DNA of 64,000 nt from Limosilactobacillus oris DSM 4864 (GCF_001434465.1 NZ_AZGE01000005.1:1-64000); one strand, 5' to 3'. Shown: positions 7,673 through 16,089, counted from the first letter of the stretch. Program-made: numbers and translations. The notes: generated from the sequence alone by a model not told the origin.

Positions 7673-7902
7673 AATTCGTCTTCGACTTTGGAAGCGTCTT
7701 TCAAATCTGATTGGTATTTATCGTAGTGTGCTTGGTCAGCGCCGACGACGTAGATAGTTTCATATTCAGCTTGACCATTTTCGAGAATTCCAGCCAGATT
7801 TGTTCCAACGTGAAGTAACTGCCAGCCGTCCTTTAAATATTGATTAGCATTCTTTTCGGCGGTAGCTCCTTCAAGTTGTTTGACAAAAACAACGTCTTTC
7901 AT
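7669..7902 (-). CDS. Hypothetical protein, DUF1737-like
   Basis: 77 aa with NQYLKDGWQLLHVGT, a pattern seen in small DUF1737/DUF4177-like proteins. It is on the minus strand within the rightward early region, with AAGGTGG before its ATG. It is one of three small minus-strand genes (7669, 8106, 8776) interleaved here with plus-strand genes. Confidence 0.6.
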   Translation of the reverse strand: MKDVVFVKQLEGATAEKNANQYLKDGWQLLHVGTNLAGILENGQAEYETIYVVGADQAHYDKYQSDLKDASKVEDEF

Positions 7903-7971
7903 GCTTGTACACCACCTTTCATGGAAGATAACCCAATTATAGCAAAACGACTAGTTAAGGAGATGATGGGA

Positions 7972-8109
7972 ATGGAACAAAGTTCGATTATTGCTTTGAG
8001 CGTTAAAAAGTATGAAGAACTAAAAAAGAGCAAATTCTCCGATAAGCAGATCAGAAAAATTGCTCAAATAATTCTAGCTTGTGCAGCCGATGAAAGTCAT
8101 TGGCCTTAA
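7972..8109 (+). CDS. Small hypothetical protein
   Basis: 45 aa, helical and basic in the middle (KKYEELKKSKFSDKQIRKIAQII). The ATG at 7972 is chosen because AAGGAGA at 7957-7963 is correctly spaced; the longer frame upstream has no ribosome site and runs over the divergent gene. It overlaps the convergent gene at 8106 by 4 bp. Confidence 0.6.
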   Translation: MEQSSIIALSVKKYEELKKSKFSDKQIRKIAQIILACAADESHWP

Positions 8110-8315
8110 AGTCCAAACTTGTCCAACGACTTTAGGAAGCCTTTATATGCTTGCTGATAATTTTCCGTAATGAAATCACAACCATCTTCACAACCGTGAA
8201 TGGCTTTTTCCCACATTTCAAACGAGAAACCTTGTCCGTCAGCACCCATATGATTTACTCCATGACTTAGCAGAAGCATTGCTAAATCATGTGCACGTTT
8301 TTCCTTATCAGTCAT
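8106..8315 (-). CDS. Hypothetical early phage protein
   Basis: 69 aa from the ATG at 8315, which sits behind AAGGTGGTG; a GTG five codons upstream would overlap that site. No domain is recognised. The sequence CEDGCDFITENYQQAYKGFLKSL suggests a helical protein. Same strand and style of upstream region (CCACCTTTATGTTGAACTA on the plus strand) as the gene at 8776. Confidence 0.55.
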   Translation of the reverse strand: MTDKEKRAHDLAMLLLSHGVNHMGADGQGFSFEMWEKAIHGCEDGCDFITENYQQAYKGFLKSLDKFGL

Positions 8316-8376
8316 AAGTAGTTTCACCACCTTTATGTTGAACTACTCATATTTTATCAGAAAGGAAGTGATGGGG

Positions 8377-8463
8377 ATGGATTGGCAAAGTTTCGCTGAT
8401 GGATTAATTGTTGCATCAATTGTTTGGGCAATTTGGTTTGTTTATGCTTGCAGCAAATGGTAG
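8377..8463 (+). CDS. 28-codon membrane peptide
   Basis: A very short frame, ATG 8377 to TAG 8461-8463, with AAGGAAG eight bases upstream. It encodes one hydrophobic helix (LIVASIVWAIWFVYA) flanked by MDWQSF and CSKW. Similar tiny single-pass peptides occur in early regions of lactobacillus phages; function unknown. Confidence 0.45.
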   Translation: MDWQSFADGLIVASIVWAIWFVYACSKW

Positions 8464-8573
8464 TTATTTTAGGTTCTTGATGATACTTGTTATCGAAAAA
8501 CGTATAAAACATTCTATCATTTCATCTTACGCTGGGCGGGTCGGAGGAATAAATACGAAAGGAGAGAAACAAG

Positions 8574-8786
8574 ATGGATTCATTACAAACTGATTTTAAA
8601 TCTAAATCTGAGGAATACGTTCGATTAACTCATGACTATGCTCAAAGTTTGATTAATGAATTTGGCAGTAACAAAAAAGCCCGTGGATTTCTTAGAGAGC
8701 AATTATTCAAAAGTTCCTCTCAAGAAATTCACGAGTTTATAAAGTTGATGATTAAGCAGCTAGAACAAATAGCGCTTAATCAATAA
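8574..8786 (+). CDS. Hypothetical early phage protein
   Basis: 70 aa, charged and predicted wholly helical, with no recognised domain. AAAGGAGAG precedes the ATG. Its end overlaps the convergent gene at 8776 by 11 bp. Confidence 0.6.
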   Translation: MDSLQTDFKSKSEEYVRLTHDYAQSLINEFGSNKKARGFLREQLFKSSSQEIHEFIKLMIKQLEQIALNQ

Positions 8787-9051
8787 GCTCCAGTTTTACA
8801 ACTGATGTTGTTTTGTAGAGTGTCTTATCTTTCCCAATGGAAAACCAGTCGGTTGACCCGATTAAGCCGCTAATACCAGCCAAAGGATCACTAGTTGCAA
8901 TTTCAGTTCCATCATTATAGGAACCATGGAAAGCCATTTCACCATAATAAGGTTCCTTATTAGAAACTGCGTCTAATGATTTCCACGCGGAAACATCAGT
9001 TAGTTTGTTGATAGTTTTACTAGAACCATCTGCAAAAGTAATCTTAATCAT
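8776..9051 (-). CDS. Hypothetical protein
   Basis: 91 aa, probably a small beta-rich domain (MIKITFADGSSKTI start and TSVVKLELID end are strand-like). An AAGGTGG site precedes the ATG on the minus strand. Not recognised. It faces the DUF771-like gene at 9111. Confidence 0.6.
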   Translation of the reverse strand: MIKITFADGSSKTINKLTDVSAWKSLDAVSNKEPYYGEMAFHGSYNDGTEIATSDPLAGISGLIGSTDWFSIGKDKTLYKTTSVVKLELID

Positions 9052-9110
9052 TTTAATTCACCACCTTTATGTTGAACTATTTTAATTTTACCAGAAAGGA
9101 GCTAATAACC

Positions 9111-9419
9111 ATGCAAGCACTGTTAGACGAACAGGACTACCAAGTCATTGCTGACAAGGTGCTTGACCTAATTAAAGAAGACTACGACTTGGTGCCCAAG
9201 CGTCAGCCGGTTCGACAGATTAGCTTGCCGCAGTTCAAAGCTGAGCACGGCATTAAGAAGTCGCTGGTCTGGTGCCGAACGTATCTACTGCCGAAGATGC
9301 CAGGTGTTCATGGGCTGAATGCTGGTAAAGGTCACCACATCATGATCGATTACTTACCAGCTTCGAAATGGTTTGATGAACACGAAACTGAAATCGATTG
9401 GAACCAACCGTTGCCCTAG
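9111..9419 (+). CDS. DUF771-like phage protein
   Basis: 102 aa from ATG 9111, which has AAAGGAG nine bases upstream. ISLPQFKAEHGIKKSLVWCRTYLLP in two adjoining segments resembles the helix-turn-helix-like core of DUF771 proteins from early regions of Firmicutes phages. It ends at the ribosome site of the next small gene. Probably a DNA-binding accessory protein. Confidence 0.6.
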   Translation: MQALLDEQDYQVIADKVLDLIKEDYDLVPKRQPVRQISLPQFKAEHGIKKSLVWCRTYLLPKMPGVHGLNAGKGHHIMIDYLPASKWFDEHETEIDWNQPLP

Positions 9420-9431
9420 GAGGTGAGCATT

Positions 9432-9536
9432 ATGGACAGCTTAGAATTTGCCTGGCCGGCATTGGTTATTACGGTAATCCTGCTAGGAGCCGTAATTTAC
9501 AGCCTAACTTTTGAAAAGAAGGGAGATGATAACTGA
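9432..9536 (+). CDS. 34-aa single-TM peptide
   Basis: ATG 9432 to TGA 9534-9536, with AGGAGGTGAG upstream. One helix (ALVITVILLGAVIYSL) and a basic-acidic tail. It overlaps the next frame by one base (TGATG), which supports translational coupling. Confidence 0.5.
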   Translation: MDSLEFAWPALVITVILLGAVIYSLTFEKKGDDN

Positions 9537-9688
9537 TGAGCCATGCACTCACGGCGACAGTGTCCGTCGCAATGACAATCAGCTTTTTCTACGGAATGTT
9601 TAACACAGGACTGTTCTTAGCAATGGTGCTTCTGGTGCTGCTGCTCCGGTACGCACCAAAGGAGATGTATACAGATGAGAACGAATGA
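9536..9688 (+). CDS. 50-aa membrane peptide
   Basis: ATG 9536 overlaps the preceding stop; AAGGGAGATGA upstream is its ribosome site. Two hydrophobic stretches (TVSVAMTISFFYGMF and LFLAMVLLVLLL) make it a likely two-pass membrane peptide. Its last four codons overlap the homing endonuclease gene. Confidence 0.5.
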   Translation: MSHALTATVSVAMTISFFYGMFNTGLFLAMVLLVLLLRYAPKEMYTDENE

Positions 9689-10277
9689 GTTGTGGAAACC
9701 CATCCCTAAATATGAAGGAATCTATCAAGTAAGTAACTTTGGAAGGGTAAAAAGTCTTGACCGCTGGGTAACTTGTAAGAATGGTAACAGGCAGCGTCGC
9801 AAAGAACGAATACTGAAATTACGGAAAAACAGAGGCGGATACTTAATAGTTGGATTACATCGACATGGTGAGATGAACACATTTAAGGTTCACCGATTAG
9901 TTGCACAAGCCTTTGTTCCTAATCCCAATCATTATTCGCAAGTTAATCATAAAGACGAGAATAAAATGAACAACAAAATGGAAAATTTAGAATGGTGCAC
10001 AGTTAAATATAACAATAATTACGGTACACGCATTCAGCGAAGAGCAGTCACACAGACTAATGGATTACAATCCAAGCCAGTGAATCAGTATGATTTACAA
10101 GGAAAACTTTTGAGAAGGTGGCCATCGCTACAAGAATGTAGGAGACATGGCTTGTCTAATACTTCTATTTCAAGATGTTGCCATGGCAAACAAAGCACTG
10201 CTTATGGATGTATATGGAAATTTGAAAAAAGAAAAGGCATCGACAATCGTACTGTCGACGCCTCGGAAACGAATTGA
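9675..10277 (+). CDS. NUMOD4-HNH homing endonuclease
   Basis: 200 aa in three modules. NUMOD4 at about 5-30 (WKPIPKYEGIYQVSNFGRVKS), HNH at about 75-115 (HRLVAQAFVPNP, VNHKDENKMNN, LEWCT), and a C-terminal NUMOD1 DNA-binding repeat (about 135-190, NQYDLQGKLLRRWPSLQE). This is a free-standing homing nuclease that cuts a specific DNA site and promotes its own spread. No intron is seen around it. It separates the small early genes from the replication genes, and the gene directly after it is frameshifted. Confidence 0.9.
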   Translation: MRTNELWKPIPKYEGIYQVSNFGRVKSLDRWVTCKNGNRQRRKERILKLRKNRGGYLIVGLHRHGEMNTFKVHRLVAQAFVPNPNHYSQVNHKDENKMNNKMENLEWCTVKYNNNYGTRIQRRAVTQTNGLQSKPVNQYDLQGKLLRRWPSLQECRRHGLSNTSISRCCHGKQSTAYGCIWKFEKRKGIDNRTVDASETN

Positions 10278-10302
10278 TTCTCTCAACTAACTATTCGTTT
10301 CC
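10265..10302 (+). other. Stem-loop after the homing endonuclease
   Basis: GGAAACGAAT (10265-10274) pairs perfectly with 10293-10302 across an 18-base loop, spanning the stop codon. A second stem, 10235-10261, pairs around GTCGA just upstream. No T-run follows, so termination would be weak; these may be part of the element's boundary. Confidence 0.45.
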
Positions 10303-10333
10303 TGAATTATACCACGAACGGAGGTTAATCAGG

Positions 10334-10545
10334 ATGAAACAAGCACATTTTTCTGTCACAACCATCGATGGCAATGCAGAGCAGTTCCGCTGTTACCAAG
10401 GGGGGACATTGACACCCAAGTCCATATGATTGTGGCGGCGCTGGGGCACACTCCGAAGATGTTGCCGAAAGTTATGTATGAAATTGTTACTAAGTACGAT
10501 TTAGCCGATGAGCTAAAGGAGGTTGTTAATCATGAATCTATTTGA
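10334..10545 (+). pseudogene. Frameshifted small phage gene
   Basis: With GGAGG upstream, an ATG at 10334 opens a frame that ends early at a TGA near 10427. A change of frame at the GGGGGG run around 10400 would continue it as GDIDTQVHMIVAALGHTP onward to TGA 10543-10545, about 70 aa in all. The downstream half has good coding character and overlaps the next gene's ATG in the usual way. A homopolymer indel, real or a sequencing error, is the simplest reading; the context A GGG GGG is only a poor programmed slip site. Function unknown. Confidence 0.6.
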
Positions 10546-11017
10546 ATTAAACGACTCTTTCCGGGCCCTACAAGACCGGGACGACCTAGACCCAACTGTG
10601 CTGGCCGATTCGTTAGATGCCATTCAGGACACTCGTGAAGTCAAGTGGGATAACATTGCCACTTGGATTGACCGGAACAACGCTACCGAAGAATGGATTG
10701 CCAAACGGATTAAAGAGCTCCAGGACAAGAAGAAGTACCTGGAGAACCAGTCCAAGAACCTGATGACTTACTTGACGGATTCCATTGATGACGCTGGCTT
10801 CAAGGAAGCTCGGACAGATAACCACATCTTGAAGCCACGGAACTATAAGGCGTCAGTGGTAATTAGTACCCCTGACAAACTCCCGATGACGTTTGTCCAT
10901 ACGGAAACTAAGACCATCAGCCGACCAGACAAGAAAGCTCTGTACGCTGCTTTAAAAGCTGGACAGGAAGTGCCAGCGGCTAAGCTGGTGCCGAACAGAA
11001 AGACAGTCATTAATTAA
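10532..11017 (+). CDS. Siphovirus Gp157-like protein
   Basis: 161 aa, matching the Gp157 family by its long central coiled-coil (about 35-85, ending NQSKNLMTYL) and the C-terminal region TETKTISRPDKKALYAALKAG. Gp157 homologues sit at the head of replication or recombination operons in streptococcal and lactobacillus phages and have been linked to phage resistance. ATG 10532 follows AAAGGAGG. Its stop overlaps the helicase ATG (TAATG). Confidence 0.88.
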   Translation: MNLFELNDSFRALQDRDDLDPTVLADSLDAIQDTREVKWDNIATWIDRNNATEEWIAKRIKELQDKKKYLENQSKNLMTYLTDSIDDAGFKEARTDNHILKPRNYKASVVISTPDKLPMTFVHTETKTISRPDKKALYAALKAGQEVPAAKLVPNRKTVIN

Positions 11018-12414
11018 TGTTTGAACTTCGAGACTACCAGAGAGAAACCATTAATCAGGTTTATCGGTCTATTCGGAGTGGACACCGACGGATAGTGGTT
11101 CAGCAACCACCCCGAACCGGGAAGACAGTCATCATGGCCGAAATCGCTCGGCGGGCTACCATCAAGGGCAACCGGGTGATGTTTATCATTCACCGGAAAG
11201 AAATACTATCCCAAGCAATCGCTACTTTTAAGCAGCAAGATGTGGATATGGACCTAGCTACTATGGGCATGGTTCAGACCCTAACCCGTAGGACAGCTAA
11301 GTTGCCGACACCCCAGTTGATTCTAATTGATGAGGGCCATCATGCCGCTAGTAAGAGCTATCGTCATATTATCGAAGCATTCCCAAACGCTTACGTTCTG
11401 TACTTTACAGCGACGCCAATCCGAACTGGCCATGATCAGTTGGACCAGGTTGCTGATGACATCGTGGTTGGTAAGTCAATCAAATGGCTAACTACGCATG
11501 ATTTTCTGGCCCCATTCAAGTATTACGGGTTAGGGGACATCGACCGGTCCAAACTCCAGAAGAGTCATGGCGATTACACCACACAAAGTATGGACGAAGC
11601 TATTAGCCATCAAATCTATGGGCACATCATTGACCAGTACCAGCGATTAGCTCAGGGGAAGCAAGCAGTGGTTTACTGCCATTCGATTGAGAGTGCTAAG
11701 CAGGTGACAGCTAAATTCCAGGAAATAGGGATTAGCGCTGCTGAGGTTGACGGTGAAACGGAAGCCACTCACCGGGACAAGCTAGTTCAGCAGTTCCGGG
11801 ACCAGCAACTAATGGTGTTAGTAAACGTTAACCTGTTTACTGAGGGGATTGACCTGCCAAATGTCGACTGTGTCATTATGGCCCGCCCGACTAGTTCACT
11901 TGCTTTGTATCTACAATTCTCGATGCGCTGCTTGAATCCTCGACCAGGGAAGCAAGCAATCATCATTGACCATGTGGATAACTTCTTAACCTTTGGTCTG
12001 CCGGATAATGACCGGGATTGGAACCAGGCGATTATCACCAAAGATAAACGCAAGAAAACTAATACCGACACTGGCCCGGCAATCTGCCAATGCAAATACT
12101 GCTTCGGTATTTTCTACCGGCAAGACCTTACTGATAATTGTTGCCCCTTGTGTGGCCACAAGCTGGAAAAGGATAAGCATGACTACAAGGTGGTTAATGT
12201 TGACCTACAAGAAATCAAGGAGAATCAAGCAGTAGAACATCGTAAAAAGATGATTCAGCAAATTCTTAATGACCAAGTGATGGCAAACGTTGCCGATAAA
12301 TCACCAGGCCAATTACACACTTTGAAAGAATTACAAGCCTATGCCAAACTTCACGGATATTCAACAGGGTGGGCATGGCACCAATTTAATAACAGGAGGA
12401 GAAAGAAATGGTAA
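11017..12414 (+). CDS. SF2 DEAD/DEAH-type helicase
   Basis: 465 aa. Motif I is PPRTGKT (31-37), motif II DEGH (105-108), motif III FTATP follows at about 130, and the second RecA-like domain has NLFTEGIDLPNVD and the QFSMRCLNP motif VI variant. A C-terminal zinc-binding pair (CQCKYC and CCPLCG, about 355-385) is typical of phage SF2 helicases of this type. It unwinds DNA during replication or recombination together with its neighbours. Confidence 0.92.
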   Translation: MFELRDYQRETINQVYRSIRSGHRRIVVQQPPRTGKTVIMAEIARRATIKGNRVMFIIHRKEILSQAIATFKQQDVDMDLATMGMVQTLTRRTAKLPTPQLILIDEGHHAASKSYRHIIEAFPNAYVLYFTATPIRTGHDQLDQVADDIVVGKSIKWLTTHDFLAPFKYYGLGDIDRSKLQKSHGDYTTQSMDEAISHQIYGHIIDQYQRLAQGKQAVVYCHSIESAKQVTAKFQEIGISAAEVDGETEATHRDKLVQQFRDQQLMVLVNVNLFTEGIDLPNVDCVIMARPTSSLALYLQFSMRCLNPRPGKQAIIIDHVDNFLTFGLPDNDRDWNQAIITKDKRKKTNTDTGPAICQCKYCFGIFYRQDLTDNCCPLCGHKLEKDKHDYKVVNVDLQEIKENQAVEHRKKMIQQILNDQVMANVADKSPGQLHTLKELQAYAKLHGYSTGWAWHQFNNRRRKKW

Positions 12415-13103
12415 TTCAACTACCTAAAGACGAAAAACTACAACCAAAAACTCAACCCCATAACTTCTTTATTTGGGGTAAGACGATGAGCGGGAAGTCA
12501 TACTTTGCTAGTTTCTTTCCACACCCGTTAGTTCTAAATACTGATGGTAATAGTGAGCAAGGAACAGCGCCAAGTATTCAAATCAGAAACATTCGTGATG
12601 AAGACGGCAAGTTGAAGCAATCAGCAATTCAACAGCTAGATGATGTGATTACTGCATTATCACAAAAGAACACCTTCCAAACACTAGTGGTTGATGTAAT
12701 TGATGATATTTGCGTGATGCTGGAACAAGCAATCTGCATTGATAACGGTGTACAGGCACTATCCGATATTCCTTACGGGAAAGGGTATGCAATTTTTAAC
12801 ACAGTTCTTCAGCAATTTGTGATGGACCTAAAAGCATTGCCGATGAACATCATCTACATTAGTCGGGAAATTTCAGTTGGTGGGGATGATGGCTCAACAC
12901 CAGAGCCAATGCCGTCGCTAAAGCCGAAATACTACAACATCGTTAACGGTAACTGTGACTTAGTAATTCATACACAGAAGTTCGGCAAAGACACTTACAC
13001 CCGTACAATTACTGACCGGCGAACAAAATATGAGGCCAAGAATATTACTGACCCACGGATTAAGCAATTACTAGAATCATGCGATGGCATGTTTGAAGAA
13101 TAA
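12408..13103 (+). CDS. Phage AAA ATPase (Sak4-like, AAA_24)
   Basis: 231 aa RecA-core ATPase: Walker A GKTMSGKS (about 24-31), Walker B LVVDVIDDI (about 94-102). This family (PF13479, often called Sak4 or phage nucleotide-binding protein) acts in single-strand annealing recombination with an SSB-like partner, here probably the DUF669 protein that follows. It overlaps the helicase by 7 bp. Confidence 0.88.
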   Translation: MVIQLPKDEKLQPKTQPHNFFIWGKTMSGKSYFASFFPHPLVLNTDGNSEQGTAPSIQIRNIRDEDGKLKQSAIQQLDDVITALSQKNTFQTLVVDVIDDICVMLEQAICIDNGVQALSDIPYGKGYAIFNTVLQQFVMDLKALPMNIIYISREISVGGDDGSTPEPMPSLKPKYYNIVNGNCDLVIHTQKFGKDTYTRTITDRRTKYEAKNITDPRIKQLLESCDGMFEE

Positions 13104-13121
13104 TTTAGGAGGAATTTAATT

Positions 13122-13688
13122 ATGGGATTACAAGATGCATTTACAAAGGCAACTAAGGACTGGGACGCAAAGAAGGACAGTGCTAACCAAACGGATTTAA
13201 TTCCGGCTGGTACTTACCAGGTGATGTTAGATAAGACCGACCACCCAGTGTATAAGTCGGGTTGGGACTGCTTACGGTTCTCAATGCAAGTTATCAAGGG
13301 TAAATATGCCAGTCGTAAAGAACAATTGCGAATTAGCTTAGCCACTAAGACAACCAAAGGTAAGCCAATGCCAGATTTTGTTGTTAGTCGTAACATTCGG
13401 ACCATTTCTAAGATTGCAGCAATGGTGGGCTTAACCGTCACTCCCGACTTGTTCCCAGACAATGAGACTGATGCCTACGAAAAACTAGTAAAAGCATTCG
13501 AGCCTTATGAAGGTAAAACCCTAGAAATGACCATTACCGTTTCACCAAACAAGAAGGATCCAGATAATCCATACCGTAATTATGATTTTGGCCCTGGCAT
13601 CAAGGTCGAAGAGCCGGCAGCTAAGGAAGACCCAGTAACAGATAAAGAGCCTGAACCAACTGTTGACGATGACGATTTGCCATTCTAG
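13122..13688 (+). CDS. DUF669 protein, SSB-like
   Basis: 188 aa. The core (about 25-140: IPAGTYQVMLDKT, KGKYASRKEQLRISL) fits DUF669, a beta-rich family adjacent to Sak4-type ATPases and thought to bind single-stranded DNA. The tail is very acidic and ends DDDDLPF, the same kind of C-terminal tip as bacterial SSB proteins. GGAGG precedes the ATG. Confidence 0.85.
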   Translation: MGLQDAFTKATKDWDAKKDSANQTDLIPAGTYQVMLDKTDHPVYKSGWDCLRFSMQVIKGKYASRKEQLRISLATKTTKGKPMPDFVVSRNIRTISKIAAMVGLTVTPDLFPDNETDAYEKLVKAFEPYEGKTLEMTITVSPNKKDPDNPYRNYDFGPGIKVEEPAAKEDPVTDKEPEPTVDDDDLPF

Positions 13689-13706
13689 CTAAAGGATGTG
13701 AACGGG

Positions 13707-14498
13707 ATGCAAAGTCTAGTTAACTATGCCAAGCAATATGCTGAACATGGTTTTAGCGTGATTCCAACAATCAATAAACGCCCGTTAATTAAGTTTGCTG
13801 ACCGTGAGCCATTAACTGTTGATGAAATTACGAAGTTTTGGCGAACTCATCCTTACGCTAACATTGCTCTGAAGACTGACCAATTCTTTGTGATTGATGT
13901 TGACCGTCATGAAGACAGGGATGACGGTACTAAGGCGATTAAAGAGTTAAACCATGATGATTGGTTCAATACTCTATGCCAAAAAACAGCTCACAATGGT
14001 TACCAATTTTTCTTCAAGAAACCCGCTGAGCGAATCAGTCAGAATATTGGCTTCTTACCAGGGGTCGATATTAAGGCCCATCCTAACAACTACGTAGTCG
14101 TAGCGCCCTCGTTTATTGAAGAGAAAGCCTATTGTTGGCTTAACCACAAGCCAATGATTGAACCGGCTGAAGAACTAATTCAGCTGATTGAAGAAAAAGG
14201 CAAGCCGGCAATCAGCGATAAGAAGATTGAACGCTACCATCCGAAAGGCAAAACCCAAACTTCTGAGTTGTTTAGTCAGATCGCTAACGGTTTAGGTCCA
14301 ACGGGTGGCCGTAATAATGCCTTAGCTTCATTCGCTGGCGGGCTGCTATTCCGGAACGTGGAGCCAGAAACGGTACTAGAACTGGCCCGGATTGCGAACA
14401 GTCGAACCGAATACAGCCTATCTGATAATGAAGTGGTGGCTACCGTGAACAGCATGGTTAAAAAGGAAATCAGGAGAAGAGGTGAAATGGTTGAGTGA
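13707..14498 (+). CDS. Bifunctional primase/polymerase (prim-pol)
   Basis: 263 aa. The AEP-type primase domain covers about 5-170: YAEHGFSVIPT, the metal motif VIDVDRH (about 70-76), and HNGYQFFFKKP. It synthesises primers for phage DNA replication. ATG 13707 is selected since AAAGGATG lies ten bases upstream, whereas GTG 13698 is too close. The end (MVE stop) overlaps the TTG of the following helicase frame, so the two were coupled. Confidence 0.88.
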   Translation: MQSLVNYAKQYAEHGFSVIPTINKRPLIKFADREPLTVDEITKFWRTHPYANIALKTDQFFVIDVDRHEDRDDGTKAIKELNHDDWFNTLCQKTAHNGYQFFFKKPAERISQNIGFLPGVDIKAHPNNYVVVAPSFIEEKAYCWLNHKPMIEPAEELIQLIEEKGKPAISDKKIERYHPKGKTQTSELFSQIANGLGPTGGRNNALASFAGGLLFRNVEPETVLELARIANSRTEYSLSDNEVVATVNSMVKKEIRRRGEMVE

Positions 14499-14547
14499 TA
14501 AGAAGGTCGTGAAGTTTGATAAGAAGAACGCCGAAAAGCTGAAGTAG
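14491..14547 (+). pseudogene. 5' part of the VapE helicase frame, ended by in-frame TAG
   Basis: From TTG 14491, which has AGGAGAAGAGGTG at proper distance, 18 codons (SDKKVVKFDKKNAEKLK) run to TAG 14545-14547. The same frame then continues without interruption through 14584 to 15798. A CAG to TAG change is the simplest cause. Translation of the helicase must therefore read through the amber codon or restart downstream without an evident ribosome site. Confidence 0.65.
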
Positions 14548-14583
14548 ATTACTGAACAGGAAAGCAATCCGCTTCAATTTAAG

Positions 14584-15798
14584 TTGAGTGAAAAAGGCCA
14601 TATCAAAGCCAACAGTTTGGTCAACATTGAAATTATCCTGGAGCATGATAAACAGCTTAAAGACACTTTTCGTTTTAATGAGTTCACTACGGAGATTGAC
14701 GTAGTAAAGCCGAACCGGGAATTATTGTTCAAAGTCGGTCAGTTAGTTGATGCTTACGTGGATCAGATCGCCTCTTATATTGAGAATAGTCCTGATTACG
14801 GTGTGCTGTTTGACAATAAAAAAATTCGTAGTGCCATTACGGTGATAGCCATGCGACATAAGTACAATCCAATCTTGGATTATTTTAACAAGGCATATGC
14901 CGAATGGGATAAACAAAACCGGTTGGATAACGTGATGGGTGATTGCCTGGGAGTAACGGAAACGCCAGTAACCCAATTGATTACCAAACTGTTTTTTGTC
15001 GGAGCGGTGGCCAAAGCCCATAATCCAAAGGCAAAGTTTGACTTTGTTCTGGACCTGGTTGGTGGCCAGGGAGCAGGGAAGACCACCTTCTTGCAAAAGA
15101 TTTCCCCGTTAGGTTATTACACGGACCAGTTTTCGACCTTTGATAACAAGGATGACTATGCGGTGATGCGGCGAGCGTTGATTATCAATGATGATGAAAT
15201 GACCGCAACCAATGCCGCGTCGTTTGAAGTGTTAAAGAAGTTCATTACCCTACAGGAATTTGAGTATCGAAAACCATACGGGCACCAGGCAGAGCGTTTT
15301 GACAAAAACTTTGTCATGGCCCGGACGACTAACGAACTATATTACCTGAAGGATAAGACCGGTGAACGACGATTTCTTCCGTTGCACGTTAATAAGGACC
15401 GGCAGAAATACCACCCGGTGACTGATCTTAAACCAGACTATGTTCAGCAGTTATGGGGTGAAGCCATGCACCTGTACAAGGATACTGATTTTAGCTTCGC
15501 CCTGACTAAGGAACAAGAGGAAGAGTTAAACGAACACCGCCAGTCCTTTATGTACACTGATGAGCTGGAAGACAAGATCGATGAAGCGTTAAGTAATCAG
15601 TTTGAAGGTCGGGATTTTATTACTAATGATGAGTTGAGTTTAGCAGTCGCCCCCGGGATTGACCTAGTCAAAAACCGGAAAGTGGCTAACCAGATCTCAA
15701 ATATCATGGTTAATCGGTTTGGTTTTAGGAAATCGAGGAAGAAGTTTAACGGTGAAGTTAAACGAGGATTTAAAAAGGTGAACAGTGGTGAACGCTAG
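14584..15798 (+). CDS. VapE/VirE-family replicative helicase
   Basis: 404 aa from TTG 14584, the first start after the amber codon, although the natural start is probably TTG 14491. Core motifs are intact: Walker A GGQGAGKTT (about 160-168), Walker B LIINDDE (about 199-205), and the TTNELYYLKDKTGERRFLPL segment typical of the family. The protein is the hexameric helicase paired with the prim-pol gene just upstream. Its 3' end merges with the iteron region, as in phages whose origin adjoins the helicase gene. Function is doubtful because of the upstream stop. Confidence 0.85.
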   Translation: MSEKGHIKANSLVNIEIILEHDKQLKDTFRFNEFTTEIDVVKPNRELLFKVGQLVDAYVDQIASYIENSPDYGVLFDNKKIRSAITVIAMRHKYNPILDYFNKAYAEWDKQNRLDNVMGDCLGVTETPVTQLITKLFFVGAVAKAHNPKAKFDFVLDLVGGQGAGKTTFLQKISPLGYYTDQFSTFDNKDDYAVMRRALIINDDEMTATNAASFEVLKKFITLQEFEYRKPYGHQAERFDKNFVMARTTNELYYLKDKTGERRFLPLHVNKDRQKYHPVTDLKPDYVQQLWGEAMHLYKDTDFSFALTKEQEEELNEHRQSFMYTDELEDKIDEALSNQFEGRDFITNDELSLAVAPGIDLVKNRKVANQISNIMVNRFGFRKSRKKFNGEVKRGFKKVNSGER

Positions 15799-16047
15799 GT
15801 GAACGGTAAAAACGGCTTAGCGTTCACCGCATGAACCCAATGGTATCAAGGGATACAGCCTAAGGGTGAACGCAGTGAACAGTATATTTACTAAAAAAAT
15901 ATATATGTAGTAGGTATATAGAGAAGAGCGCCGAAAAGTTTTTGATGAAAATTTTGCGTTTAGCGTTCACCCTCTGGCTTAATCCCTTGAGCCACAAGGG
16001 ATTGACCGGTGAACAGTAGCAAAAAATAGCGTCACCTAGCGTTCACC
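15778..16047. other. ori: Probable phage replication origin with iterons
   Basis: The 11-mer GGTGAACGCTA or its complement occurs at 15787-15797, 15818-15828, 15961-15971 and 16037-16047, with shorter GGTGAAC cores at 15778, 15798, 15865 and 16008 and a variant TAGCGTCACC at 16027. Copies are in both orientations and surround an AT-rich stretch (15879-15921). AATCCCTT/AAGGGATT (15981-16003) forms a separate stem. No frame is credible here. Position directly behind the primase and helicase genes supports an origin. Confidence 0.75.
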
Positions 16048-16089
16048 TTGAGTCAGTGTACTTACAACACCGAGTGGGTGGGAAGCCCA

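Noticed and set aside
10394-10412. Programmed frameshift at the G6 run
   Set aside because: The in-frame context A GGG GGG lets only one tRNA re-pair cleanly, and no stimulatory structure is evident; an indel is simpler.
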